From Neocallimastix lanati (nom. inval.) (lineage: Eukaryota; Neocallimastigomycota; Neocallimastigomycetes; Neocallimastigales; Neocallimastigaceae): a stretch of DNA of 20,000 nt. Under the pieces are notes generated by a model. It worked only from the letters and a program-made list of their open reading frames with translations, did not search any database and was not told the DNA's origin. Both the position numbers and the translations under genes were made by a program. Each line of letters opens with the position of its first letter. Position 1 is the stretch's first letter. Below, one piece after another: positions 9,646-20,000 of the stretch. The stretch covers positions 3,412,501 to 3,432,500 of the forward strand of contig JACVTC010000003.1 in the NCBI GenBank assembly GCA_016946835.1. Direction: 5' to 3'.

Positions 9646-11783
9646 TATTTATTATTTAATTATTGTTATTATTTGTTTTTCTTTTTATTTTCTTTTTTTT
9701 TTTTTTTTTAAATATTAATTTACTATTATTAGTAGTATTTTATAAAAAAAAAAAAAAAAATTGACGGTTAATAATGAAAATTTCTCGTTTTTTAATTTAT
9801 TTCATAAAACTTTTTCTAAATAGCTATTTTTGATTAAAACTTTAATTAATATTAAATTTTTTTTTATACAGAAAAAGAATAAAAAAAAAAAAAGGAAAAT
9901 AATTTTAGTATTAAAAATTTCAAAACATTTTTTTTTTTTTTTATTATTATTAACTTTTAAATTATGGTTGGTTAATTTCTATTTTCTATCTAATTATTTG
10001 GTTTTTACTATTAGCAAAAATTTAAATTATTTATAAATATGTTCAAAATATTAAATTAGCACCACATATTAATAATTATAATAACAACATAACTGGTAAT
10101 TTTGACAAAAATATATATATATATAAATTATATGATATTAACATGATGAAAAAATAAAATAAAAAATAAAATAGAAAGAATAAAATAAAATAAAAATTCT
10201 ATTTAAAAATGATATTAATAATTATAAATATAAAATAAATATATATTGATTTTTTTTTTTACGTCTATATAAATATTTATGTCATATAATAATGAAACCT
10301 TTTTTTTTTTTTTTTTTTTTTTTTTGTATATATTAAATTTTTTTTTTTTTTTTAATTTTTTTTTAAATTTTTTTTTTTTTTTTAATTTTTAAATCTCTAA
10401 TATTATTCGTATTATTCGTATTGTTGTTGTTTATATAATTTTTATTTTTTATCCAATTTAATTAATATTTATATGCTAACAGTAATTGATTGTAGTGTAT
10501 TATATATTGTTATTATTTAATTTTAGTTATCATTAATTAAGGCATATTTTTAAATTATTATATTATTATTATTATTTATTATTATTTATTATTATTATTA
10601 TTTTTTTATTTATGATGCACTTTTTCTAATTATAAATATAATTATTATTATTTATAGAATATTAACTAGTTTTAATTACATTGTTTTACTCTTTAATTAT
10701 TATATAATAATAAATCAATAAATAATGTTATTAAATTGAAATTAAAATTAACCATTACATATTGATAAATTATTAATTTTTTTTTTAAAAAAAAAAAACA
10801 TATATATATATGTTCAATATTGATTTTATAATTTCATAGAAAATTTTAGTAATATAGTAATGTAGTGTTGATAATTAATAGCATAATCATATTATATTAA
10901 ACAAAAATAATAATAATAATAATAATAAAAGATATATATATATAAAGTTTCTTTCTGTTTTTATTTTTTATTTTATTTTCATTTTAAATTTTTATTTTTT
11001 TTTTATTATAGAACTCTTTTTTTTTTTTTTTTTTTTATTTTAGCCATGTGTTTAAAAAAAATAAATAATTAAAATAAAAAAGCATTTTAGTAGGAATTAA
11101 AGTTTAAAGGTAAAGAAAAGACAAAAATATATTTAATAAATAAATAAATAAATAAAAACATTGTATTATTGATTATAATTTAAAAATAAAATAAAATAAA
11201 ATAAAATAATAATTAATAATTAATAATTATTTTAATATTATTTTACTAATAATAATTATAATTAAAATAGAATAATATCATAATTTAATATATATATTAA
11301 CATTAAATAATAAATAATAAATAAATAATAAATAATTAATTAAATAAATAATTAAATAATTAAATAATTAAATAATTAAATAATTAAATAAATAATAAAT
11401 AATAAAAACAAAAAAAATTTTATTTTTTTTTTTTTTATTTTGATCAAATCATTTAAAATAATGAAAATGGTTAATTTTAATTTATATGAAATATTAAATA
11501 TTTATTTTTTATTTATATTTTCATGTTTTATGTTTCAAAATCTGTTATTATGCAAAATAATTTTAAATATTAAAATTTATTAAATTTATTTAATTTATTA
11601 AATCATTAAATATTAATTATTAATTATTGATTTATTTATTAATTAATAAATCTAAGAATTATTATTTAACATTAGTATTATTTATTATTATTATTTAATT
11701 GATTAGTGTTATCTTTATTTAATTAATTAGTTTTTTTTTTTTTTTTTTTTTTACTATAATGAATATGCTATAATTACCTTTAA

Positions 11784-11962
11784 TTATTATTAATTATTGA
11801 TTATTTTTATTCAAAATTCATTATAAAATTATCAATAATAATTATTATTAATTATTGATTATTTTTATTCAAAATTCATTATAAAATTATCAATAATAAT
11901 TATTATTAATTATTGATTATTTTTATTCAAAATTCATTATAAAATTATCAATAATAATTATT
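11784..11962. repeat. 58-bp minisatellite, three copies
   Basis: The landmark TCAAAATTCATTATAAAATT begins at 11811, 11869 and 11927, a period of exactly 58. Within the unit TTATTGAT and ATCAATAA are inverted, so each unit can fold into a hairpin. The three copies are identical by eye. Confidence 0.92.
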
Positions 11963-12092
11963 TATTATATTTTTAATTCAATTCATATTTTTGTTATTCA
12001 TTCATTCATTAATTAATTACTATATTACAAATAATAAAAAACTATTTTTTTTATTATATAATAGTTAATTAGAAGCCGTTTTATATTAAAAA

Positions 12093-12135
<43 letters not shown>

Positions 12136-12432
12136 TTATTCCCTTTTTAATTAATTATTGTATTACAAACAAATAGTAAACTATTTTATAACTATTAATT
12201 CCCTCATTAATTGTTGTATTGTATTTAACAAATCAATTTTAGATGAGGGTTACCATTAATATCAATAATAAAATAAAATAATATTAAAAAAAAATAATAA
12301 TAATAATTATTTATTTATAATATAATATAAAAATGTATATATAAAATTAATTTTACTACTTTTGAATTTTTTTAACTTAATTTTTTTTTTTTTTTTTTTA
12401 AAAAAAAAAATTTTCATATTTCTTAAAAATTA

Positions 12433-12603
12433 AAATCTCTTCTTAAGAGTCATGAATTTAAATTTTATTAGAGAGTTACTAGCACTTAATGTTTTAAATT
12501 AAATGCTTTTATATCAATACATTGTGGCTTATATATAATTTATATTACAACATGTTTCAATACATTTGAAGTTTACTTTTCATACATTTCACATATTCTA
12601 ACA
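12433..12603 (-). repeat. 3' LTR of the copia-like relic
   Basis: On the minus strand it starts TGTTAGAATATG at 12603, immediately after the purine tract. It shares with the other LTR the exact 20-mer TCAATACATTGTGGCTTATA (plus strand, 12514-12533), plus AATTTA and GAGTTA(C/T)TAGCACT landmarks. The end near 12433 (TCTTAAGAGTCATGAATTTA) fades into A/T sequence, so the inner/outer limit is approximate. Confidence 0.68.
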
Positions 12604-13420
12604 ATCTCCCTTAAATCTAGTTATTCTATAATGAATAAATTGGTTTACTAGTGAATATATATATATAAAAATATTCTATAATATTAACTTGATATTATTA
12701 AATTATTATTTATTTCTATTTTTAATTAACCTTTAATTTTAAATGAATAAAGTAATTTTACATTACATTAATTATTTAATTCAATTTATATATTACTAAT
12801 ATAATTTCTTAAATATAGTTATAATCTAATAAATTCACCCTAAAACAAAGTATTTAACATTACTACACCATTAATATTAGATGTATCTAAAACATCTCTT
12901 ATAATATATGGTTTATCTATTACCACTTATATTGATGGGAAAACCTTTCTCTTGAAGAGTGATATTATACCATCTCAATTTGTGTGAATACCTCTTATAC
13001 ATTGGGTTTTACATCACTTACATTTATAATCCACTTTGAAGATAAGTAATAACTTTTATATATTTTCGCTTTGTAGTTTGAGGGATAACTTTTAAAATAA
13101 TTTGTAAATTATATATCAGTGTACTTGATAAATCATAATCTTGGGGTGTTAATTTTTTTTTCTTATAGTTTAATTTTTGTTAATTTCCATTATTAGGCTA
13201 TTTTATTCATTTCCAAGATAAATATTATTTTTAAATAATCGGCATAAAAAAATCATGAATGTACCCATTTCATGCTAGGAATTACCATTCTATTATATTT
13301 CCCTAGAATATTTGGGATATTATATTTTAAATTATTTTGTATGGGATCTCCGATATATGGTCTCCTCCATTATTATAGTTTATATATATATATATATATG
13401 ATGGTCTGATATGTATAGAT

Positions 13421-13442
13421 AAGGGGTTGGGGTTAGGGGTTA
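13421..13442 (+). repeat. Telomere-like G-rich string inside the LTR relic
   Basis: The plus strand reads AAGGGGTTGGGGTTAGGGGT then TA: three G4 runs separated by TT or TTA. It resembles a degenerate TTAGGG-type array and is the most G-rich string in the window. Only three runs are present, so a simple intramolecular four-tract quadruplex is not predicted from this string alone. Confidence 0.6.
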
Positions 13443-14007
13443 AAATAATACGAGTTAAAAATAACTATACTTTAGATAATGCGTTTTGTTGTTTAAAAAG
13501 AAGCATTATCTAATAAATGATTGTTTAAATCTTCGTAATATATATTATTAAATTGTTCATTGTATATTCATGGGGTGGAAATAGTTTATTGCATAGTAGA
13601 TTCCTTCATGTATAGATATATTACATTACGAATAGCCAAGAGTTTATTTGTTAAAATATTAAATTAAATTATAATTTCATTTAAGAGTCTCTAGTATGAA
13701 GATATATAATTTTCTTTTATATACGTTTAAGGGTGTTTTCCCCAATTAAATTAATATTTTTATATTTTTGGAGTTTTATTTAACTATATCTTACTTTTAT
13801 TAACTATTTTAATATTTTATGCGTTTCTTCAATTTTGCAAATCTTGATCATTTTGCTCAGTTTTATTAGTCTTACTTCAATTGATATAATGAACAATTTT
13901 TATCATAATTTAAAATTCAATTTATTTTTTTTTTTTTCTTTTTTTGACAAAATATTGTTTCAGGCCAACAATTCTTTTGCTAATAATCTTTTTTAGGATC
14001 AAATGAA

Positions 14008-14208
14008 ACTCTTAATCTGTTAAGAGTCGTGAATTTATGGTTTATAATTATGTCAATTTTATTAATATATTTTATGATAAAGAGTTATTAGCACTCAATT
14101 ATACTAAATAAAACAGCTTTTACATCAATACATTGTGGCTTATACATTATTTAAATGCTTCAATATATTTGAAGCTTATTTTTCATTCATTTTACATATT
14201 CATTCTAA
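14008..14208 (-). repeat. 5' LTR of the copia-like relic
   Basis: Matches the lower LTR through AAGAGTCGTGAATTTA, GAGTTATTAGCACT, the exact 20-mer TCAATACATTGTGGCTTATA (14125-14144), TTTGAAG and TTTACATATTC. It is about 30 bases longer than the other LTR because of an insertion around 14040-14075. The outer end has lost the TGTTAG start (plus strand CATTCTAATT). A short hairpin CTCTTAA/TTAAGAG lies at 14010-14027. Confidence 0.66.
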
Positions 14209-14282
14209 TTATATGTATATTAAATGTATAAAAATAATAAACAAAATAAAATAAAAATAAAAATAAAAATAAAATTCGAAAA

Positions 14283-14303
14283 AAGAAAAATAATAATAAT
14301 AAT

Positions 14304-14350
<47 letters not shown>
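14283..14350. repeat. (AAT)n microsatellite
   Basis: AAT triplets run from about 14291 to 14349 with one interruption (AATTATAAT near 14302). Short AAAAT-type repeats precede it and an A-run follows. No coding potential beyond poly-Ile/Asn readings. Confidence 0.9.
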
Positions 14351-14352
<2 letters not shown>

Positions 14353-14399
14353 TAAAAAATACAAATATAATAAAATAAAAAAAAAAAAAAAAAAAAAAA

Positions 14400-16903
14400 C
14401 AATTTAGTAAAGTAATTATAAATATTATAATAATAAAATAGAATTAAAATATTTTACATAATAATATTAATAATTCTATAAAATATTTTTAATAAATGAA
14501 AACTACTACTATTTTTTTTTTCTTTTTGTTATATGAATAAACTTTGAATTTTTGTGTTAAATATACTTTATATAATTATCAATAACCATCATTTTAAATT
14601 TATTATTAATAATATTTAAACTTTTTTTTTTTTTTTTTTTTTTTATTTCATTATAAAACAAAAAAGAAACTTTTTTAATTATTAATATGTATTAATATGT
14701 ATTATTATTTTATTATAAAAAGTTTGATAAATAATAGAAGTATATTATATAAATATTTAAAAAAAAAAATATGGTAATATATTATTCATGTAGAACATTT
14801 TTTTTTTTAATATAATATGATTATTTATAAAAAAAAGTTTTTTTTTTTTTTTTTTTCTTCTTTTTGTTTCGATCTTTTTCCTTTTTTTTTTTTTTTTTTT
14901 TTTAATAGGACTACCCAATAATAATAAATATTAATAGATAATTTTTTTTTTTAGATCACTTTTGAATTAAAATGAATTAATATAATAGGATGATAATAAT
15001 TAATCCATTTCAAATAGTTTTAGTTTTTTGCATTAAATAAAATAAAATAAAAAAAAAAATTATATTTATATATATGTAATCTATAAATTTATTTAAAAAA
15101 AAGTTTTTTTTTTTTAAAAAAAATATATAATCCAATCCTTTTTTTTATGTTCGTCTTAGCAAAGACAATCTTTTTACTTTTAAAATTTAAAATTTTTTTT
15201 TTTTTAAAAAATAATGATTTATATATAAATTAGTAAAAAAAAATAAAAAATGAATAATTTTATAATATTAATATAAATAATTAAATTTAAGCTTATTGAT
15301 ATAAAAGTTTAAAAAAAAAAAATGCATATTTATAATTTGACTTGATAGGAGATTACAATTAATAAATTTTATACTAGTAAAAAAAAATAATAATAAAAAT
15401 AAAAAAATAAAAATGCTTTTTAAATTTTAAACTTTATAATTATTTCTATATATACATGTATTTATATAGAGATATTTCTATTTTCAATTTCCGATTATGA
15501 TACTTTTATTGAATCTTGACATTTATCTACTCATAAAAAGTTTAAATATATATGTTAATATTTGTTAATTTTTATAGGCAAACATTAGAATACACATATA
15601 TATATATATATTTACTCAATATAACCTACTAACTATTTATTATATTAAAATATAAAATATTTATTAATATCTTTATATATATAGAGAGATATATATATAT
15701 GTATTTTCTATTATATATATTTATATAATTGTTTATTATTTAAAAATATATAATTATATAATAGTTAATTTTATGGAAAATTAAAAAAAAAATAAAATAT
15801 AACAAGAAAAGAGTGTATATATAAATTTTTTGTTAAATATATTTAAATTGATATTGACCTTATATAATAATTAATTTTTATGGCAGATATTTACAAATAA
15901 AAAAGTTTAATAGTAAAAAGTTATAAATATTTATATAAATATTAATACTAAAATAATTAATAATATTAATTCAAATCTAAATGTATAAATATAAAATGAA
16001 GTTTAGGATATTCAGTAATTAAAATTTATATATATATATTATATAATGTATATTATATATTTTAAAATTCATTAATAAACATAATTTATATATATAAATA
16101 TTATATAAATATTATATATAATTATATAATTATTATTATTACTATTTTATTAATTATTTTAAAAAATAAAATTAATACTTTTATATTATATTTTTCCATA
16201 TTATAATATATATTTACTACACCACAAAAATAAAGTTTAAATATAAAATAAAATTAAAAAAAAAAAATAAAGTTAAATTAAATAAAGAGAAACATTCTAT
16301 AATATTATTAAATATAACATAATATTATTTAATTTAAAATTATATCATTTTTAATTATTGTTTAATAATAATTAATAGAAGTTTATTTTTTTAAATTATT
16401 AAAAATATTAAAAAAAAATAAACTTTTAAATTATTATGATTGTTATGCCATTTTTTTTTTTTATAAGAAAGCTAAAATAAAAAAATAAAGAAAATAAAAT
16501 ATATATAATATAAATTTAAAATTTAAAATTAAACATTTAATAATTTAATTAATCTTTAAAAAGTTAAATTTAGTTATATAAAAAATACCATCTGATAATG
16601 ATTAATTATTACTATTTAAATTATTATTTAAATTATTATTATTTTATTAATATTATTTATTATTTATTTTTAATAATATTATTATTTTATTAAATTATTT
16701 ATTATTTATTTTTAATATTTATTAATAAATACTCTTTTTATTATTTATTATTCAATTATTTATTATTTATTATTTTAATTAATTATAAAAAAAATTTTTT
16801 TTATTTTGTTTTGTTTTCTTTTTTTTCTTTTTATTTTATTTATTTATTTTTTTTTTTAAATTTTTTACACGACACTCCATAGAAATCTTTTTTAATAATC
16901 TTT
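14400..16903. other. AT-rich region without a recognisable gene
   Basis: Contains long T-runs (14620-14644, 14840-14856, 14883-14903), (AT)n and (TTA)-like tracts. A moderately complex patch around 15470-15600 has no open frame or RNA-like fold that I can defend. Stops are dense on both strands. Confidence 0.65.
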
Positions 16904-17026
<123 letters not shown>

Positions 17027-17584
17027 TATTTATAAATACTATTTATACATCCACTAAACTTTATTTTAATTAATAAAACTTATGTTCTTATGATAAATAT
17101 ATATGAAAAAAAAAATTTTTTTGACATTCCATTATTCTATGATTCTATTATTATTCTATTTTATTATTCATATTAATATAGATATTATTATTGATATAAT
17201 TTACTTATACATAATTCTTCTAAAAACAATACAAATTTTTAATCAAATGATCAATTATAATTACATTATATTCAATAGTATTTAAATCAATAAAAATTTT
17301 AATACTATTTTAAAAACAACTATTATATAATATTTTTTTCTTTAGAATTTGTATATTTCTACATATACATACATGGCGCCCTTCTTTTATCTATTACCAT
17401 ATATACATAGTTATATACTGTGAATGCAACCTATAGCCATGTAATATTCAATAGATATGGGTTACCTCAGGTCTATATAATAAATTGAACATCCATTATA
17501 GTTGATAATTGACCATACCAGTTCGACGTCGACCCTCGTTTCTTAATCTCTATAAGTAAAAGTACTACTGAATGATATTCTATA

Positions 17585-17612
17585 CCAGTCACATGTGTGG
17601 AAATGTGGCTGG
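17585..17612 (+). other. 10-bp stem-loop in the unassigned island
   Basis: CCAGTCACAT (17585-17594) pairs with ATGTGGCTGG (17603-17612) around the loop GTGTGGAA. On the plus strand the single deviation is a U-G wobble; on the minus strand it becomes a C/A mismatch. If transcribed, the plus strand is therefore the better-folding one, opposite to the strand with the A/B-box-like match. Confidence 0.65.
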
Positions 17613-17634
17613 GACCAAGTTAAAAGACTTTTAT

Positions 17635-17666
17635 GCTTTTTCATCACGATTAGCTGATGAAAAAGC
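17635..17666. other. Perfect 12-bp stem-loop in the unassigned island
   Basis: GCTTTTTCATCA (17635-17646) and TGATGAAAAAGC (17655-17666) are exact reverse complements around the 8-base loop CGATTAGC. The stem folds equally on both strands. No T-run follows directly on either side, so an intrinsic terminator reading is not supported. Confidence 0.8.
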
Positions 17667-17896
17667 TTCTCTAAGTTAACCTAATTTTGTTAGTATATGT
17701 AATGTGTTATAATAATTCTTTGCTCCTCCTATGTACGCAGAACCTTAACACAAGGCCTGAGTAGAGTCTGAGGCAATATTTAAATCATTATTTACCATTT
17801 GGCAAAAGAACTTTCCCGAGTCAATCCAGGAACCTTAAGTATGCTAGCCCCTTAGTACTAACCACCAGGATACAAATTGGAAAGACTATTATAAAG

Positions 17897-17917
17897 TAAT
17901 AATAATAATAATTAACA

Positions 17918-17949
<32 letters not shown>

Positions 17950-17962
17950 TAACAGTAATAAT
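17897..17962. repeat. Compound (TAA)n repeat with TTAACAG interruptions
   Basis: TAA triplets are interrupted twice by TTAACAG (around 17912-17918 and 17949-17955), giving a two-unit higher-order repeat. It begins about 17 bases after the unassigned island and could be a retroposon tail or a microsatellite grown from one. Confidence 0.85.
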
Positions 17963-18635
17963 AAAAACTAATTTTTTCATTACAGATGATGTTTTATAGT
18001 TTTTAAAAATTAATTACGAAATTCTAATCCAATTAATCAATTAATATATATTTCATATTAAATTAATTAATAAACAAATTTACATGTCACACGCAAAAAA
18101 AAATATATATAAATATCAATTAATAATAAATAAGGTTTTTATATAATAATAAAAAATAAATAAATATAAAATAAAATTTATATTTTATTTATTATTTATA
18201 TTAATTAGCTATTCAAATTGATACAATTGTAATTTATGTTTATATTTGTATAGAATAATTTACTAAATATAATATTAATATTTATTATAGCTTTATTGTA
18301 GTATGTAAAAATTAATTACAGAACAGTAAACCTTTTTTTTTCTATTTTTTTAAAGATAGATAGATGGAATTCAAAGCATAACATTGGTTTACCACCTATC
18401 GTCTTCATAATTAAACCTACAATTAATTTATAATAAAGAGAAAAGAAATAATATATATATATAATCGTAAAAACTTTATTATAGTATGTGCCATTTTATG
18501 TATATACATATTTATATATAAAGAAAATATTTTTATCTTTTTCTTTTTCTTTATATATATAATATATAATATGTGGATTATATTTATTTGAATAAGACAT
18601 ATTTATATTATTTATAATTAAAATATTTTTGGATT

Positions 18636-18673
<38 letters not shown>

Positions 18674-18784
18674 GCTTAATTATTAAGCTTCTTTATATAA
18701 TAAACTTTCAAAATTTTACTAATTTATAAAGTATTGACGTTTTAATTAAATTTTATTCATTTTTGTGGATAATACATTATTATA

Positions 18785-18895
18785 GAGATAAATTATATTT
18801 ATTCTTAAAAAATATATATATTAATAATATAGAATTAATTATAATATTTATTCTTAAAAATATATATATATATTAATAATAAAGAATAATTATAT
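18785..18895. repeat. Tandem duplication, period about 49 bp
   Basis: TTTATTCTTAAAA followed by an (AT)n tract, TTAATAATA and AGAATTA/AGAATAA occurs at 18798 and again at 18847. The copies differ in the length of the (AT)n run and a few bases. Confidence 0.75.
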
Positions 18896-18916
18896 AATTT
18901 TCAATTTGATATTCAA

Positions 18917-19076
<160 letters not shown>

Positions 19077-19848
19077 TAAAACAATATAATTAAATATAGA
19101 AATAATAGAAATATTTATCTAATAATCTTAAAGTTAAAAGTTTTGTTTATACTAATATTTAAACTTTTTTATTTATTTTAATTTGCATTAGAATATGATG
19201 AATTCTTGTCATTTCACATCTTTTTCTTTTTCTTTTTTTTTTTTTTAGTTTTTAAAAATTAACACTTTATAATTAAAATTAATTTATAATAATTAAATGC
19301 ATACTGAACTAAATCATATTATCTATGTGTCTATAAAAACCTTAAAATTTTACATATTTTAACATATGTACATTTACATATTTAATATATTTATATTTAC
19401 ATATTTATATTTATATTCGATAACCTTTTTAACTAATAATAGTGAGATACTTATATAAATATATTGAATATATTTATATATAATTATTAAATTATATTTT
19501 AATTATATATTTATTTATATTTATATTTATATATTTTTTAAAAAATAATAATAATAATAAAATAATAATTAAAACTTTTTATTTAATAAATTGAATTAGA
19601 ATTTAAAATGAATATAAATTATTCAACTAAATTAACTAATTATTAATATCATATCATTGCCAATTTTAAGTAATTAAATTTAATTATTTAATAAAAAAAA
19701 AAAATATAAATAATTAATAAAAAAATATATGTATATTTATTATAATATAAATAATTAATAAAAGAGATAATAATAAAATATTATATATATATGTATTAAT
19801 AAAAATACAGAGATTCTTAATACTATAATAAATAAACTTATTTAAGAA

Positions 19849-19886
<38 letters not shown>

Positions 19887-20000
19887 TTTACTATTGATTC
19901 ACCATAAAAATCAGAATGCCAATTTTTCAGTTATTTTTATTTTTTATTTTTATATATTATTTTTTTTTTTTCATTTTAAATTAAAGATGAAAAAAAAAAT

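Larger units (their letters stand above)
8481..12432. other. Long AT-only region, no gene seen
   Basis: Nearly four kilobases of A/T homopolymers (for example an A-run of about 38 at 9080-9117 and about 35 at 12098-12133), (AT)n, (TAA)n and (ATTT)-like tracts. Stops occur in all frames, and the few short open frames have only A/T-driven Lys/Asn/Ile/Phe composition. Two small minisatellites inside it are listed separately. I see no RNA gene. Confidence 0.7.
12433..14208 (-). mobile_element. Degenerate, internally deleted Ty1/copia-like LTR retrotransposon
   Basis: Two related direct repeats (12433-12603 and 14008-14208) bound about 1.4 kb. On the minus strand the lower one begins TGTTAGAATATGTGAAATG and is preceded by the purine-rich AAGGGAGAT, the usual polypurine tract plus 3' LTR start of copia elements. 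Just upstream on that strand are broken readings resembling the end of copia RNase H: TQIEMV, a stop, then YHSSREKG (about 12988-12940), and MLNTLF, a stop, then GEF (about 12871-12829). Gag, protease, integrase and most of the reverse transcriptase are absent or unrecognisable. After the upper LTR the string TTGGCCTGAAACA weakly resembles an initiator-Met tRNA primer site. The copia assignment rests on the polypurine tract and RNase H traces. Confidence 0.6.
17345..17880. other. Unassigned complex-sequence island, possible SINE or structured element
   Basis: About 535 bases with clearly higher G+C and complexity than the flanks and no usable open frame. On the minus strand the upper end reads CCTGGTGGTTAGTACTAAGG (17868-17849), like a tRNA A-box arm, and about 35 nt later GGATTGACTCGGG, one mismatch from the B-box consensus GWTCRANNC. 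This spacing fits a tRNA-derived Pol III promoter. The first part also shares GGTTAGTACT with 5S rRNA. A cloverleaf is not complete. Two strong hairpins lie inside (17585-17612 and 17635-17666). Short inverted ends AATTTGTAT (17346-17354) and ATACAAATT (17870-17878) could instead mean a small DNA transposon. A (TAA)n tract follows on the plus strand. Strand and class are not settled. Confidence 0.4.

Noticed and set aside
13421-13442. True telomere end
   Set aside because: Only three variant units, with ordinary retrotransposon-like sequence continuing on both sides.
14220-14402. 60-codon poly-Ile/Phe open frame on the minus strand
   Set aside because: Product of the (AAT)n microsatellite and neighbouring A-runs, with no start context or family resemblance.
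17103-17285. 60-codon open frame on the plus strand
   Set aside because: Composition is Ile/Tyr/Asn/Leu driven by A/T content, and it shows no motif. It could look like a membrane peptide, but any such sequence does here.
17640-17680. Hammerhead ribozyme suggested by CTGATGA
   Set aside because: The conserved GAAA and cleavage-site triplet are not placed in the required three-way helix arrangement.
17655-17775. C/D-box snoRNA: TGATGA (17655) as box C and CTGA (17755 or later) as box D
   Set aside because: There is no terminal stem bringing the boxes together, and the TGATGA is one arm of a perfect 12-bp hairpin.
17800-17880. Functional tRNA gene on the minus strand
   Set aside because: A- and B-box-like strings are present, but the anticodon stem is imperfect with an oversized loop, and 11 extra bases separate the T-arm-like stem from any acceptor pairing.

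Overview
The window looks like intergenic, repeat-rich DNA from an extremely A+T-rich eukaryote. The best guess is an anaerobic gut fungus (Neocallimastigomycota). The reasons are long A/T homopolymers and (TTTA)n/(TAA)n microsatellites, a spliced gene with an AT-rich GT-AG intron, and a secreted family 45 glycoside hydrolase with a Thr/Lys-rich linker. The organism call is inference; other very AT-rich eukaryotes are not excluded. There are no bacterial features (operons, Shine-Dalgarno sites, CRISPR).

Only one intact protein gene is supported: a GH45 endoglucanase on the minus strand (8362 to 6902). It has two exons and one 222-nt intron and encodes 412 residues: signal peptide, acidic and Pro-rich spacer with a duplicated 20-residue block, Thr/Lys linker, then the Cel45 catalytic domain. 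No dockerin or carbohydrate-binding module is visible, so it should be a free secreted enzyme.

The rest is mobile-element debris and low-complexity DNA. (1) 1-2270: AT-rich, with a perfect 25-bp inverted repeat and a small diverged tandem duplication. (2) 2270-5715: a decayed LINE on the minus strand. Its APE-type endonuclease and reverse transcriptase motifs are readable in order, but the frame is broken by stops, small indels and expanded homopolymers. Its 5' part has been expanded into a 17-copy, almost perfect 39-bp minisatellite (4852-5514). Similar AT-rich blocks flank the LINE on both sides (about 1725-1945 and 5763-6170). (3) 6902-8362: the GH45 gene. (4) 8480-12420: nearly pure A/T with two short minisatellites. 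(5) 12433-14208: a degenerate, internally deleted Ty1/copia-like LTR element on the minus strand, with two related LTRs, a polypurine tract and a trace of RNase H; it contains a telomere-like G-rich string. (6) 14215-17340: AT-rich, ending in a (TTTA)n array. (7) 17345-17880: an isolated island of complex sequence with two strong hairpins and tRNA-like Pol III box matches. It may be an undescribed SINE or structured element and is the least explained part of the window. (8) 17881-20000: microsatellites, including a 160-bp (TTTA)n array, and no gene.
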